Shown here piece after piece: positions 45,971 through 55,575 of a DNA stretch of 64,000 nt (positions are counted from its first letter, which is position 1; each line of letters begins with the position of its first letter). This DNA is from Kosakonia sacchari (lineage in GTDB: Bacteria > Pseudomonadota > Gammaproteobacteria > Enterobacterales > Enterobacteriaceae). The notes beneath the pieces are model-generated. The model saw nothing but the letters and a program-made list of their open reading frames with translations. It had not been told where the DNA came from and searched no databases. The position numbers were made by a program, and so were the translations under genes. The stretch is taken from NCBI GenBank assembly GCA_900109485.1, contig FOAY01000007.1, forward strand, positions 62,001-126,000. Direction: 5' to 3'.

Positions 45971-46876
45971 ATGCGTGATCTTCCTCCTATTGCCACGCTG
46001 CGTGCATTCGAAGTGGCGACCCGCCACACGACGTTTACTTCCGCCGCAGAAGAGCTGTGTATTACACAAAGTGCAGTCAGCCATCAGTTAAAAAACCTTG
46101 AAGAACTCTGGGGACTGCAACTTTTTCAGCGCGGTAAACCCCTCAGACTGACCCCCGCTGGCGCCGCGCTCGCTCCTCTGGTGCGTGAATTTTTTAGCAA
46201 ACTGGAAACCACCCTTAGCGATCTGCGTGAACAAAAAGGCCGGGTGCGATTGCGCGTCAATACCACTTACTCCTTTGCGCTAAAGTGGCTACTTCCACGG
46301 CTGCCGGGGTTAGCACGGTTGCACCCGGAGATCCTGGTCAGCCTGGAAAGTACCGATAAAGCCATTCACTTCGCCAGCACCGATGCGGATGTGGCGATCC
46401 GTTTCGGCCACGGTAACTATCCGGCGCTGCACACGGAATTTATGTTTCGCGAGCAGCTCTTTCCGGTAGCCAGCCCGGCGCTGTTACAGCGGTTTGGCAC
46501 GCCGGATGAGCCTGCCGAACTGCTGCGCTATCCGCTACTGACGCGTGACGGCGCCGATCTGGTCCCGAAATGGGACGCCTGGTTTAAGCGGGTTGGCGTC
46601 AACACCGATGTGCTGCACGAGAGCGTCCGCTTTGCCGATACCAATATGACGATTGAAGCTGCGCTACTTGGGCAGGGGATTGCCCTGGCGCGTAGCGGGC
46701 ACGTGGAAAAAGAGATTGGCGATGGCTCTCTGGTCCGGCTCTTTGCTATCCCTTTTCCTTCTCCGGCCGCCTATTACTTCGTCTGCCCTCTGGGAACGGA
46801 AACCCAGCCCCATATTGTGAAATTCCGCAGCTGGTTGCTGGCCGAATCACAGCAGGCGCAGCGCAGTTATCGTTAA
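45971..46876 (+). CDS. LysR-family regulator (GcvA-like)
   Basis: 301 aa. N-terminal winged HTH (about 5-65, TFTSAAEELCITQSAVSHQLKNLEE) and a periplasmic-binding-like effector domain. The pattern MRDLPPIATLRAFEVATRH and the effector-domain start VRLRVNTTYSFALKWLLPRLP are typical of the GcvA/AmpR branch. Precedes a PanE-like reductase on the same strand by 135 bases, which may be its target. GGGAACAGAAAG precedes the ATG. Confidence 0.9.
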   Translation: MRDLPPIATLRAFEVATRHTTFTSAAEELCITQSAVSHQLKNLEELWGLQLFQRGKPLRLTPAGAALAPLVREFFSKLETTLSDLREQKGRVRLRVNTTYSFALKWLLPRLPGLARLHPEILVSLESTDKAIHFASTDADVAIRFGHGNYPALHTEFMFREQLFPVASPALLQRFGTPDEPAELLRYPLLTRDGADLVPKWDAWFKRVGVNTDVLHESVRFADTNMTIEAALLGQGIALARSGHVEKEIGDGSLVRLFAIPFPSPAAYYFVCPLGTETQPHIVKFRSWLLAESQQAQRSYR

Positions 46877-47011
46877 AGCATGAGCATTTACTCATGGCGC
46901 GATGATGACACTTCACTTTTCATCCGTGGGGGCGCTGTTTAGCATCGCTCTGTGCTGACCGCGCGAGCGCAATCGGCACGCTGATGATTCAATCAACCAG
47001 GAGGGCTCAAG

Positions 47012-47902
47012 ATGTCTGACTATCCTTCCATCGCGCTTATCGGCCCTGGCGCGATCGGTACGACTATCGCTGCGGTACTGCATGAAGTTGGCCGCACGCC
47101 GTTACTGTGCGGGCGCACTGCTCACTCACAGTTAGTTCTGCGCCACGATGAGGGAGAAATTGTTGTGCCGGGGCCGGTGTTGAACAATCCTGCTGCGATC
47201 GATCATCCTTTTGATGTGGTGTTTGTGGCGGTGAAAACGACCCAGGTGGCTGACTGTGATGACTGGCTGGCCGTGCTGTGCGATGAAAACACCGTGGTGT
47301 GCGCGCTGCAAAACGGCGTTGAGCAGAAAAATCAGCTGGAAAGCCGTGTTAACGGTGCCAGCATACTGCCTTCTGTCGTCTGGTTTCCGGCGCAGCGTGA
47401 GCCGGATGCCTCAGTGTGGCTGCGCGTCAAACCACGTCTTACGCTGCCGGATGTGCCGCAGGCAAAGCGGGTGGCTGAGGCGCTCAGCGGCACTCGCTGT
47501 GCGGTTGAACTGTCGTCCGATTTTACGTCGATCGCCTGGCGCAAGCTGCTGCAAAATGCCGTTGCAGGTCTGATGGTGCTGGCTAATCGCCGCGCCGGAA
47601 TGTTTTCTCGCGGTGATGTCACGGAGCTGGCGCTGGCTTACCTGCGCGAATGCCTGACAGTTGCACGTGCGCAGGGCGCGGTACTGCACGATAACGTTCC
47701 GCAAGAGATAGTTGAGGGTTTTCAACGCGCGCCTGCGGATTTAGGCACCTCAATTCTTGCCGATCGGCAGGCTAATCGCCCCATGGAGTGGGATATTCGC
47801 AACGGCGTGATACAGCGTTATGGTCATGCGCAGGGCATCCCCGTCCCCATCAGCGATGTGCTGGTTCCGCTGCTAGCCGCCGGGAGCGAGGGGCCGGGTT
47901 GA
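47012..47902 (+). CDS. PanE/ApbA-family 2-dehydropantoate 2-reductase-like oxidoreductase
   Basis: 296 aa. NADP-binding motif IALIGPGAIGTTIA (8-20), the FVAVKTTQ region, and the C-terminal catalytic segment with AWRKLLQNAVAG, where Lys is the family catalytic residue. Housekeeping PanE sits elsewhere in enterobacteria, so this is probably a paralogue acting on another 2-keto or 3-oxo acid. AGGAGGGCTCAAG precedes the ATG. The tail after SDVLVPLLAAG is short and differs from PanE. Confidence 0.87.
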   Translation: MSDYPSIALIGPGAIGTTIAAVLHEVGRTPLLCGRTAHSQLVLRHDEGEIVVPGPVLNNPAAIDHPFDVVFVAVKTTQVADCDDWLAVLCDENTVVCALQNGVEQKNQLESRVNGASILPSVVWFPAQREPDASVWLRVKPRLTLPDVPQAKRVAEALSGTRCAVELSSDFTSIAWRKLLQNAVAGLMVLANRRAGMFSRGDVTELALAYLRECLTVARAQGAVLHDNVPQEIVEGFQRAPADLGTSILADRQANRPMEWDIRNGVIQRYGHAQGIPVPISDVLVPLLAAGSEGPG

Positions 47903-48006
47903 CACGTTTTCGGCCGCCCCATTTTGAAAGGCCGGGAGAGCGGGGCAAGCGATTTTTGCCTGGCTTTTCGGGCGCGGATTCCACAGCCGCCGGGAATAAC
48001 AAACGT

Positions 48007-48924
48007 TTACGCCTGTTCGGTAAATCGCTTATTTCTCGACATGACCCATGTGATAAAGGTGCGTAATGGCGCGGGAATATGTTTACGCCCCGGATAATAA
48101 AGCGAGAAATTTTCAGCGGGATAAGGAAAACCCGGTAATAAGCGAACCAGCGTGCCGTCATTAATTTTTTGACGCACCAACGGTTCATAAACAAAAGCGA
48201 TGCCCAGTGCAGATTCCGCCGCCTGGATCATCGCTGCATCCGAATCAACAATCAGATCGCCACTCACCGCTATTTCTTTGATGTTATGTTGCTCATCGAT
48301 AAATTCCCAGCGATAAATCTCCCCGCTGGGAAAACAGCGATTAATACATTTAAAATTAACAAGCTCCGGTGGCGAATCCGGTTCGCCATAGTTGTTAATA
48401 AATTCAGGGCTGGCAACAGGAATAAGAGAAAGTCTGGGGCCTAACGGAATAGCAATCATATCTTTAGGCACATCCTTGATATAGCGAATTCCCGCATCGA
48501 AACCGGCTTCGATGATGTTCACTTTTTTATCAGTAGTGAATAATTCCAGAGTGATATCTGGATATTCCGCTTTGAATTCAACAAAATATTGCTGAAAGAA
48601 AAGATCAAGTACGATGCGGGGCAGATTTATTTTTATTTTGCCTTCTGGCCTGGCCCGATGTGAGTTGAGGCTGTCGATGGCGCGGATATAATCGTTAAAA
48701 ACAGGGGTAATATTGTTTACGAACTCCTCACCGATAGCCGTCAAGGAAAGGCTACGGGTTGAGCGGTTTAAAAGCCTTACGCCTAATCTCTCTTCAAGAT
48801 TATTTATGGCGCTGGTCAGGGATGGCGGTGAAAGGTTTAATTCTTTGGCTGCTTTGCGAAAACTCCCATGCTTTACAATAAGAAAAAGTATTTCGATATG
48901 CTGAAAGTCGGGAAGTTTTTTCAT
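48007..48924 (-). CDS. LysR-family regulator
   Basis: 305 aa. HTH region SFRKAAKELNLSPPSLTSAINNLEERLG (about 18-46), then LLNRSTRSLSLTAIGEEF, the usual linker, and a substrate-binding domain. Divergent from the aldo/keto reductase gene with 100 bases between, the normal arrangement of a LysR activator and its target. GGAAATTAAC precedes the start. Convergent with the PanE-like gene. Confidence 0.92.
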   Translation of the reverse strand: MKKLPDFQHIEILFLIVKHGSFRKAAKELNLSPPSLTSAINNLEERLGVRLLNRSTRSLSLTAIGEEFVNNITPVFNDYIRAIDSLNSHRARPEGKIKINLPRIVLDLFFQQYFVEFKAEYPDITLELFTTDKKVNIIEAGFDAGIRYIKDVPKDMIAIPLGPRLSLIPVASPEFINNYGEPDSPPELVNFKCINRCFPSGEIYRWEFIDEQHNIKEIAVSGDLIVDSDAAMIQAAESALGIAFVYEPLVRQKINDGTLVRLLPGFPYPAENFSLYYPGRKHIPAPLRTFITWVMSRNKRFTEQA

Positions 48925-48979
48925 TGTTAATTTCCATTGAATACTGCATTAGGGACATATTAATTGTTACGGATATTAA

Positions 48980-50023
<1,044 letters not shown>

Positions 50024-50094
50024 TAGCCGACGATCCCGGCTATGCGGCCGGGACCACAGCGGCGTTTACCAGAGCAGGCGGGCGCATAGCGTTT

Positions 50095-50979
50095 TCAGCC
50101 TGCGTTTTGAAAATGCGCCAGCAGCAGAGAAATGATCTCCTTTTCAAGAGCCGCAGGAAGCTCATGGCCCATGCCTTCGATCAGGTGCAGCCGGGCATGC
50201 GCAATGGTCTGGCTGATTTCGATGCCCGCTTCGGGCGGGAAAAGCGGATCGGCACTACCGTGGATCACCAGCGTTGGCGCCGCGATCTTTTGTATGTCGG
50301 CGCGGATATCTCCCGTTGCCGCCATTGCCGCTACCTGGCGCATCATGCCGGAAGGCGCGCTGGCACGCTCAAGTGAGCGTGTTAACAGTGAGGTGTAGCC
50401 GTCGCTGTCAAACGGCAGATGCGTAGAGGCAATTCGCCGGTAGAAAGCCAGCTGCTGCTGTAGCCAGGCGCTTTTATGGGTTCGGGGATCGGGTTTAGGG
50501 CCGAGCATCGCCGCCATAATATCTGCCGCAGGCGGAGGCAGAGCCGGGTTGCCGGTGCTGGACATTATCGCGCATAGCGACAGCGTTTTTTGCGGGTACT
50601 GCGCGGCAAACAGCTGTGCAATCATCCCGCCCATCGAACGGCCCACAATGTGCGCGCGCGCAATAGCCGCCTGTTCAAGGGTTAGCGCCACATCAGCCGC
50701 CATGTCCCGCAAAGTATAAGGAATGGCAACTTTTTGCCCCTGCGAGAGCGCGTTAAGGTCGGGAACGCCCGCCTGTGTCAGTATTGGCGATAATCCGCAG
50801 TCCCGATTATCCACGCACAAAAGATAAAAACCCGCCCCGGCAAGCCGTTGGCAAAAGGCGGTTGACCAGCTAATACTCTGGCTGCCAAGGCCGGGAAGCA
50901 GCACCACGGCTGGCCGGGTTTTCTCGCCTAAAGTGTCAAAGTAAAGCGGGAGCGGCTGGTCAGTAACCGTGTTCATCAT
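50095..50979 (-). CDS. Alpha/beta hydrolase
   Basis: 294 aa. Oxyanion region LLPGLGSQS, nucleophile elbow VGRSMGGM (Ser115), acid in HGSADPLFPP and the catalytic His in EGMGHELP. The organisation suggests an esterase or lactonase; the substrate is unknown. The frame opens with GTG at 50985; the ATG at 50979 (or 50976) is preferred. Next to a DUF2239 gene in the same orientation with a 74-base gap. Confidence 0.87.
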   Translation of the reverse strand: MMNTVTDQPLPLYFDTLGEKTRPAVVLLPGLGSQSISWSTAFCQRLAGAGFYLLCVDNRDCGLSPILTQAGVPDLNALSQGQKVAIPYTLRDMAADVALTLEQAAIARAHIVGRSMGGMIAQLFAAQYPQKTLSLCAIMSSTGNPALPPPAADIMAAMLGPKPDPRTHKSAWLQQQLAFYRRIASTHLPFDSDGYTSLLTRSLERASAPSGMMRQVAAMAATGDIRADIQKIAAPTLVIHGSADPLFPPEAGIEISQTIAHARLHLIEGMGHELPAALEKEIISLLLAHFQNAG

Positions 50980-51053
50980 CGACACTCACTTTTTGTTGCC
51001 ACTCAACCCGCGGCTTTTCCAGGGCTGCGTTTGAGTGCCTTTTTATCTGTTTA

Positions 51054-51620
51054 TCAATCATTTTTTTCGTCCTGGCCAAAGGCCAACTGCAACGCGTACC
51101 GGCGAATATCCTGCGGCCAGGAGGCAATGCAGGCGGTAAAGCCCGCTTCATCATCGGCAAACAGGGCGCGCAGGCTGGCTTCGTAATCGGGAAAATCACC
51201 GGCGATCGCCTGCATAAAGTGATAAGCCCGCTCATGGCGCTGGCGTTGAATATCAACGTGGTGATGGGTTTTGATGGCCTGCTCGATAAGCCTGCGTATC
51301 GTGGCGGAAGCCCCGCCAGGCTGTGTCGCCAGCCACGCCCAATGGCGCGGTAACAGCGTGACCTCTTTTGCCGATACCCCCAGTTTTGGCCTGCCGCGAG
51401 ATTTTACCGTTGGAGCTTCGTTCAGCTCCGGGTAGACGGCCAGGGCGCTGGCTTCATCGCCGTGGACATGAATATCAAGGCGTTTCCCGTCCCGATCGTT
51501 AAAGATAAAAATCGGCTCATCAGGAAGATTCGCGCTTTTTATCTGGCGCAGCAGTTCACTCAGGCTACCGTGGGCAATCTGGCGCTGTTGCTGAAAAGCA
51601 GTAAGGCTTAAGGTTGGCAT
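51054..51620 (-). CDS. DUF2239 family protein
   Basis: 188 aa, soluble. Conserved features of this family are visible: FIFNDRDGKRLDIHVHG in the N-terminal half and GRPKLGVSAKEVTLLPRHWAWLATQPGGAS in the middle, with an arginine- and histidine-rich helical tail (HHHVDIQRQRHERAYHF). Function unknown; the family is usually small and DNA- or RNA-binding has been suggested only loosely. The ATG at 51620 is chosen because upstream codons look non-coding. Confidence 0.85.
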   Translation of the reverse strand: MPTLSLTAFQQQRQIAHGSLSELLRQIKSANLPDEPIFIFNDRDGKRLDIHVHGDEASALAVYPELNEAPTVKSRGRPKLGVSAKEVTLLPRHWAWLATQPGGASATIRRLIEQAIKTHHHVDIQRQRHERAYHFMQAIAGDFPDYEASLRALFADDEAGFTACIASWPQDIRRYALQLAFGQDEKND

Positions 51621-51682
51621 AATGCGCTCTATTTTATCCGGGTAAAAATGGAGCATACGCGCATTGCTGATGTTTGTAAATT

Positions 51683-52162
51683 TTATCCGGGTAAAATAGG
51701 CCCTGGCTGGCACAATACCGGAGAAGGTAATGTTCGATAACTAAGCTCGATGGAATTTGCTGTCTTTATTGCAGGTAATAATGCATGAAGAAAAAAAAGC
51801 AGATCATCGATTTGCGCAGCGGAAAATGCCACCGATGGCGTGGCAGTCAGTAAAGAGAGGGTGACCTGGCTCGCTTCACTCTCCGTCTGAACATAAACCA
51901 CGGTTTGCGAAGGCCGGTATGCCGTGCTCTGCTGGCCGCGCTCTGCGGTGCTGGCTGCTGAACTGACAAGAACCATATCGGCTTCATCAATAACCGCCCG
52001 ATTGTTATCGAGGATCCAGCAAGGAAATTGTCTTGCCAGATCCTCTGCGCGATGAAGGCTATCGGCGCAGAGAAAAACATGGGCGTCAGGCGCAAGCCGG
52101 AATAACCCGGCTAATAAGATTTCGGTCAGATCAGTGATACCCAGAATACCGATTCGTTTCAC
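51683..52162 (-). CDS. Truncated ProC-like (pyrroline-5-carboxylate reductase family) ORF
   Basis: 159 aa. The first 100 residues match the Rossmann half of the ProC family: VKRIGILGITDLTEILLAGL, AEDLARQFPC, ILDNNRAVIDEADMVLVSS. The C-terminal dimerisation domain is missing and the last 25 residues look random, so it is a fragment or a decayed gene. GTG start at 52162 with GAGGTGGAATT upstream; a longer upstream frame overlaps the efflux gene and is rejected. It lies between DUF2239 and the efflux outer-membrane gene on the same strand. Confidence 0.65.
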   Translation of the reverse strand: MKRIGILGITDLTEILLAGLFRLAPDAHVFLCADSLHRAEDLARQFPCWILDNNRAVIDEADMVLVSSAASTAERGQQSTAYRPSQTVVYVQTESEASQVTLSLLTATPSVAFSAAQIDDLLFFLHALLPAIKTANSIELSYRTLPSPVLCQPGPILPG

Positions 52163-52220
52163 AATTCCACCTCTTCGCTCAGCGCACAGAATTTTTTCAC
52201 GACGCCAGATAAGCCGCTTT

Positions 52221-53687
52221 TTAACCGGATTGCTGGGCCGTTCCGCCGTCTGAAGCGGGTTGCCAGCCGCCACCCAGCGCCCTGAACGCGGCCACGGCTG
52301 CGCGTGCAGAGGCTGTCTGCGCCTGCGCCCTTGCATCGGACGCCTGAAGAAGATTTTCATCGTTATGCAGAACATCAATCAGGCTGGCGGCCCCTTGCTG
52401 AAAAGCGACAAAGGAAGCCTGACGCGCGCTGGCCAGCGCGGTTTCGCCCGTCGTCAGCGTCGCGGCCTGCGTTTCACGGTTGATCAGCGCGGAGAACGCA
52501 TTTTCAACATCTTCGGTTGCGCGTAATACCGACAACCGGTAAGCGGCAAGCGCTTCCGCCTGTTGGCCTTTCGCCTGTTCTATTTGTGCGTTGATCCGGC
52601 CAAAATCAAAAAGCCGCCAGCGTAAACCCAGCACGCCAGCCGACTGGCTGGCACCCGCAGTGAACAGATTCCCGCTGGAGACTGTCGTTGCGCTGCCGAG
52701 CAGGGCGTTGAGTGAAAATTTTGGATAATACTCGCTGACCGCCACGCCGATGCGGGCGCTTGATGCGGCCAGGTGGCGCTCTGCCACGATGATATCGGGC
52801 CTGCGGCGTAGCAGGTCGGCCGGAGTCCCCATTGAGGCGATCTGCGGCGTTTGCGGGATCGCCGCGGGCGAGGAGAGTTGTGCCCGGTGCGTGCCCGGCG
52901 GAGTACCGAGAATCACATCCAGCGCATTCATCGCGGCATCAATTCCGTTCTGCAAAACCGGAACGGTAGCCTCAACCTGCGCCAGCGCACCTTCGGTCTG
53001 GTGTACCTGATATTCAGGCGCTAACCCTTTGCTGTGGAGCAGTTGTACCTTTTCCAGCAGTTGTTGCTGCGTATTGACCTGATTATTTGCTATGGCTAGC
53101 CGGGCCTGTAACCCGCGCAACGTAATATAGATATCGGCCGTTTGCGCCGCCACGGCAAGGCGCGTCGCGGCGACGCCCGCCTCAGAGGCCTGATAATCTG
53201 CCAGCGCAGCCTGACGCGCGCGGCGCAGCCCGCCGAACAGGTCAATCTCCCAGCTTGCGTTGAGATCGGTTTCATATGAATTACCGTAGCGATTATAATC
53301 CGGCGTCGAGTTGAGAACCTGTCCCAGCGGGGTTTCGACCGATTGATACGCGCGAGCGGCTTGCCCGCTGATATTTCCCGAGGGGAGTAGCGCCGCTGTC
53401 GCTGTTCCGAGCCCGGCACGAGCCTGTGTCATTCTGGCGGATGCCTGGGCAAGATCGAGATTTTGTGCGAGCGCGTCTGAAACCAACTGACTCAAGAGAG
53501 GATCCCCGAAGCCCTTCCACCAGGTGGGGAAACTGACGGGGGCGGATGCGTTTTGCTGCTGTTGCGCCGGTTGAGCCTGATAGTGCTCGGCCAGCGGGGC
53601 GGCAGGACGATGGTAATCCGGTCCAACGGCGCAGCCCGCCAGAATGCAGGTACTCACAACCAGAGCAAGAGTACGTTGGGGAAACAT
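52221..53687 (-). CDS. RND efflux outer-membrane lipoprotein (NodT/OprM family)
   Basis: 488-aa TolC-like channel protein. Lipobox LAGC with acylated Cys19 after MFPQRTLALVVSTCI, then GPDYHRP, a hallmark of the NodT family, and two repeats each giving a helical hairpin and barrel strands (DLLRRRPDIIVAERHLAAS). Divergent from the TetR regulator across an operator-bearing region, so it is on a different transcript from the pump genes but probably under the same repressor. Expected partner of the pump at 54466-58673. Confidence 0.94.
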   Translation of the reverse strand: MFPQRTLALVVSTCILAGCAVGPDYHRPAAPLAEHYQAQPAQQQQNASAPVSFPTWWKGFGDPLLSQLVSDALAQNLDLAQASARMTQARAGLGTATAALLPSGNISGQAARAYQSVETPLGQVLNSTPDYNRYGNSYETDLNASWEIDLFGGLRRARQAALADYQASEAGVAATRLAVAAQTADIYITLRGLQARLAIANNQVNTQQQLLEKVQLLHSKGLAPEYQVHQTEGALAQVEATVPVLQNGIDAAMNALDVILGTPPGTHRAQLSSPAAIPQTPQIASMGTPADLLRRRPDIIVAERHLAASSARIGVAVSEYYPKFSLNALLGSATTVSSGNLFTAGASQSAGVLGLRWRLFDFGRINAQIEQAKGQQAEALAAYRLSVLRATEDVENAFSALINRETQAATLTTGETALASARQASFVAFQQGAASLIDVLHNDENLLQASDARAQAQTASARAAVAAFRALGGGWQPASDGGTAQQSG

Positions 53688-53714
53688 GGTGAATCCTTGA
53701 GGCGAAATAAAGTT

Positions 53715-53738
53715 GTGACTACATTACCAAATGGTCAC
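53715..53738. promoter_or_regulatory. TetR operator 1 (between nodT-type gene and tetR)
   Basis: GTGACTA at the left end and TGGTCAC at the right end of a 24-bp element containing the inverted halves GTGAC and GTCAC. The element has the same length and the same two ends as the site at 54395-54418. It lies 28 bases upstream of the outer-membrane gene start and 39 upstream of the regulator start, so it can control both divergent genes. Confidence 0.75.
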
Positions 53739-53776
53739 TCGTTGTCAATCCGGGCGCATTGAGCTAAGCTGAAAAA

Positions 53777-54391
53777 ATGACTAAAGATATGAACACCACC
53801 CCTTCACGAGGCCCGACGGATCACAATGTCCGCGATCAGGTCGTTGAAGCGGCCACAGAGCACTTCAGCCATTTTGGCTATGAGAAAACCACGGTGTCCG
53901 ATCTGGCGAAAGCGATCGGTTTCTCTAAGGCGTACATCTATAAATTTTTCGACTCCAAGCAGGCGATTGGCGAAGTTATCTGTGCTAACCGGCTGGCGAT
54001 GATCATGGACATTGTCAATGCGGCAATCGCCGATGCGCCGACCGCTTCTGAAAAAATACGGCGTTTACTCAAAACGTTAACGGAAGCTGGCAGCGATTTA
54101 TTTTTTTGCGATCGCAAGCTATACGATATTGCCGCTGTGGCCGCGCGTGATAACTGGCCGTCAGTCATGGCCTATAAGCAGCACCTGCGACAACTGATTG
54201 AAACCATCCTTATTGAAGGGCGTCAGGCGGGGGAATTTGAAAGAAAAACGCCGCTGGACGAGGCCGCACATGCGATTTTCTTGGTCATGCTCCCGTATAT
54301 CAGCCCGGTTGAGCTGCAATATAATCTGGAAACGGCCCCGACGGCTGCTGTATTGCTGGCGTCACTGATATTGCGAAGCCTGTCGCCATAA
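53777..54391 (+). CDS. TetR-family efflux regulator
   Basis: 204 aa. N-terminal HTH (about 18-65) with VVEAATEHFSHFGYEKTTVSDLAKAIGFSKAYIYKFFDSK, then a helical ligand domain. The placement between divergent efflux genes and the two matched 24-bp operators on either side strongly support local repression of the efflux outer-membrane gene and the pump operon, and autoregulation. The inducer is unknown. An in-frame ATG five codons downstream is a possible alternative start. Confidence 0.93.
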   Translation: MTKDMNTTPSRGPTDHNVRDQVVEAATEHFSHFGYEKTTVSDLAKAIGFSKAYIYKFFDSKQAIGEVICANRLAMIMDIVNAAIADAPTASEKIRRLLKTLTEAGSDLFFCDRKLYDIAAVAARDNWPSVMAYKQHLRQLIETILIEGRQAGEFERKTPLDEAAHAIFLVMLPYISPVELQYNLETAPTAAVLLASLILRSLSP

Positions 54392-54394
54392 ATT

Positions 54395-54418
54395 GTGACT
54401 ATTGACAATATTGGTCAC
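54395..54418. promoter_or_regulatory. TetR operator 2 (upstream of the RND pump operon)
   Basis: 24-bp element beginning GTGACTA and ending TGGTCAC, the same ends and length as the site at 53715-53738. It starts four bases after the tetR stop and 48 bases before the adaptor start, where it can block the pump promoter. Confidence 0.75.
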
Positions 54419-54465
54419 TAGTTTGAGAATGCGGTTCCTGCTCTGTTAAATAAATAAGGGAACCC

Positions 54466-55575
54466 ATGCTCAGGCCCACACTTGCCACCTTTGCTTTTTG
54501 CCTGTTGCCGTTTGCGCTTGTCGCCTGCGGCGACGCTTCCAGCGTCGACGATCCCCGTAGCCAGCCACCTTTGGTGAGGTCTGTAACGGTGGTGGGCGCC
54601 GCCGATTCCTCTCGTGCCTTTACCGGTACTGTCGTGGCACGCATTCAAAGCGCTACGGGCTTCCGGGTGTCTGGCAAGATCCTTGAACGTCTCGTTGATA
54701 CTGGCCAGACCGTCAAAAAAGGGCAGCCGTTAATGCGCCTGGACCCCATCGATCTACATCTCCAGGCGCAGGCCCAACAGCAATCTGTTGCGGCTGCGCA
54801 GGCGCGCGCCAGGCAGACGGCCGATGATGAAGCGCGTTATCGGGGGCTGGTTGCGGCAGGCGCGGTCTCTGCTTCGGCTTACGATCAGATAAAAGCGGCT
54901 GCGGCGACGGCGAAGGCGGAATTGAGCGCAGCGCAGGCGCAGGCCAGCGTGGCGCAAAACGCGATGAGCTATGCGTTACTGGTGGCTGACGCCGATGGCG
55001 TGGTCATGGAAACGCTGGCCGAACCCGGTCAGGTGGTCAGTGCCGGAGAGCCGGTGGTCAGGCTGGCCAGAGCCGGGCAGCGCGAGGCGATTGTCCAGTT
55101 GCCGGAAACGTTGCGCCCGGCGCCCGGAAGCGAGGCGAGGGCGACGCTGTACGGTAACGAAAGCGGAGCCGTGACGGCAAAACTACGCTTGCTGTCAGAT
55201 GCCGCCGATCCGTTGACGCGCACATTTGAGGCGCGATACATCCTTGAGGGCGCTCTGGCGAACGCTCCGCTCGGCGCTACCGTTACGCTCCATATTGGCG
55301 AAGAGAATGTGTCCCATCCGTTACTCCAGGTGCCACTGGCGGCGATTTATGATGCCGGTAAAGGGCCGGGCGTCTGGCGAATTTCAGGTAAGCCCGCCAA
55401 AGTGACATGGCAACCCGTGCAGGTGATGAGTCTGGGGGATGATGCGGCAAGCGTGACTGGCAGCCTTAAGCCTGGCGAGCAGGTCGTGGCGCTGGGGGCG
55501 CATCTGCTGCATGACGGTGAGACCGTCCGGCTGGCTAAGCAGAACGATGCCAGTGTCGCCGGGAGTCAGCCATGA
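54466..55575 (+). CDS. RND efflux periplasmic adaptor (membrane fusion protein)
   Basis: 369-aa lipoprotein adaptor (HlyD/AcrA family). Lipobox LVAC with Cys21, then the barrel-sandwich/lipoyl halves (GFRVSGKILERLVDTGQTVKKG and MSYALLVADADGVVMETLAEPGQVV), a helical hairpin between them, and a beta-barrel domain. It links the inner-membrane pump to the outer-membrane channel. AAGGGA precedes the ATG. Overlaps the pump gene by four bases (ATGA). Confidence 0.94.
   Translation: MLRPTLATFAFCLLPFALVACGDASSVDDPRSQPPLVRSVTVVGAADSSRAFTGTVVARIQSATGFRVSGKILERLVDTGQTVKKGQPLMRLDPIDLHLQAQAQQQSVAAAQARARQTADDEARYRGLVAAGAVSASAYDQIKAAAATAKAELSAAQAQASVAQNAMSYALLVADADGVVMETLAEPGQVVSAGEPVVRLARAGQREAIVQLPETLRPAPGSEARATLYGNESGAVTAKLRLLSDAADPLTRTFEARYILEGALANAPLGATVTLHIGEENVSHPLLQVPLAAIYDAGKGPGVWRISGKPAKVTWQPVQVMSLGDDAASVTGSLKPGEQVVALGAHLLHDGETVRLAKQNDASVAGSQP

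Noticed and set aside
52163..52378. N-terminal extension of the ProC-like ORF to 231 aa
   Set aside because: The extension overlaps the well-supported efflux outer-membrane gene and is basic and repetitive; the GTG with a good ribosome site at 52162 fits the Rossmann start.
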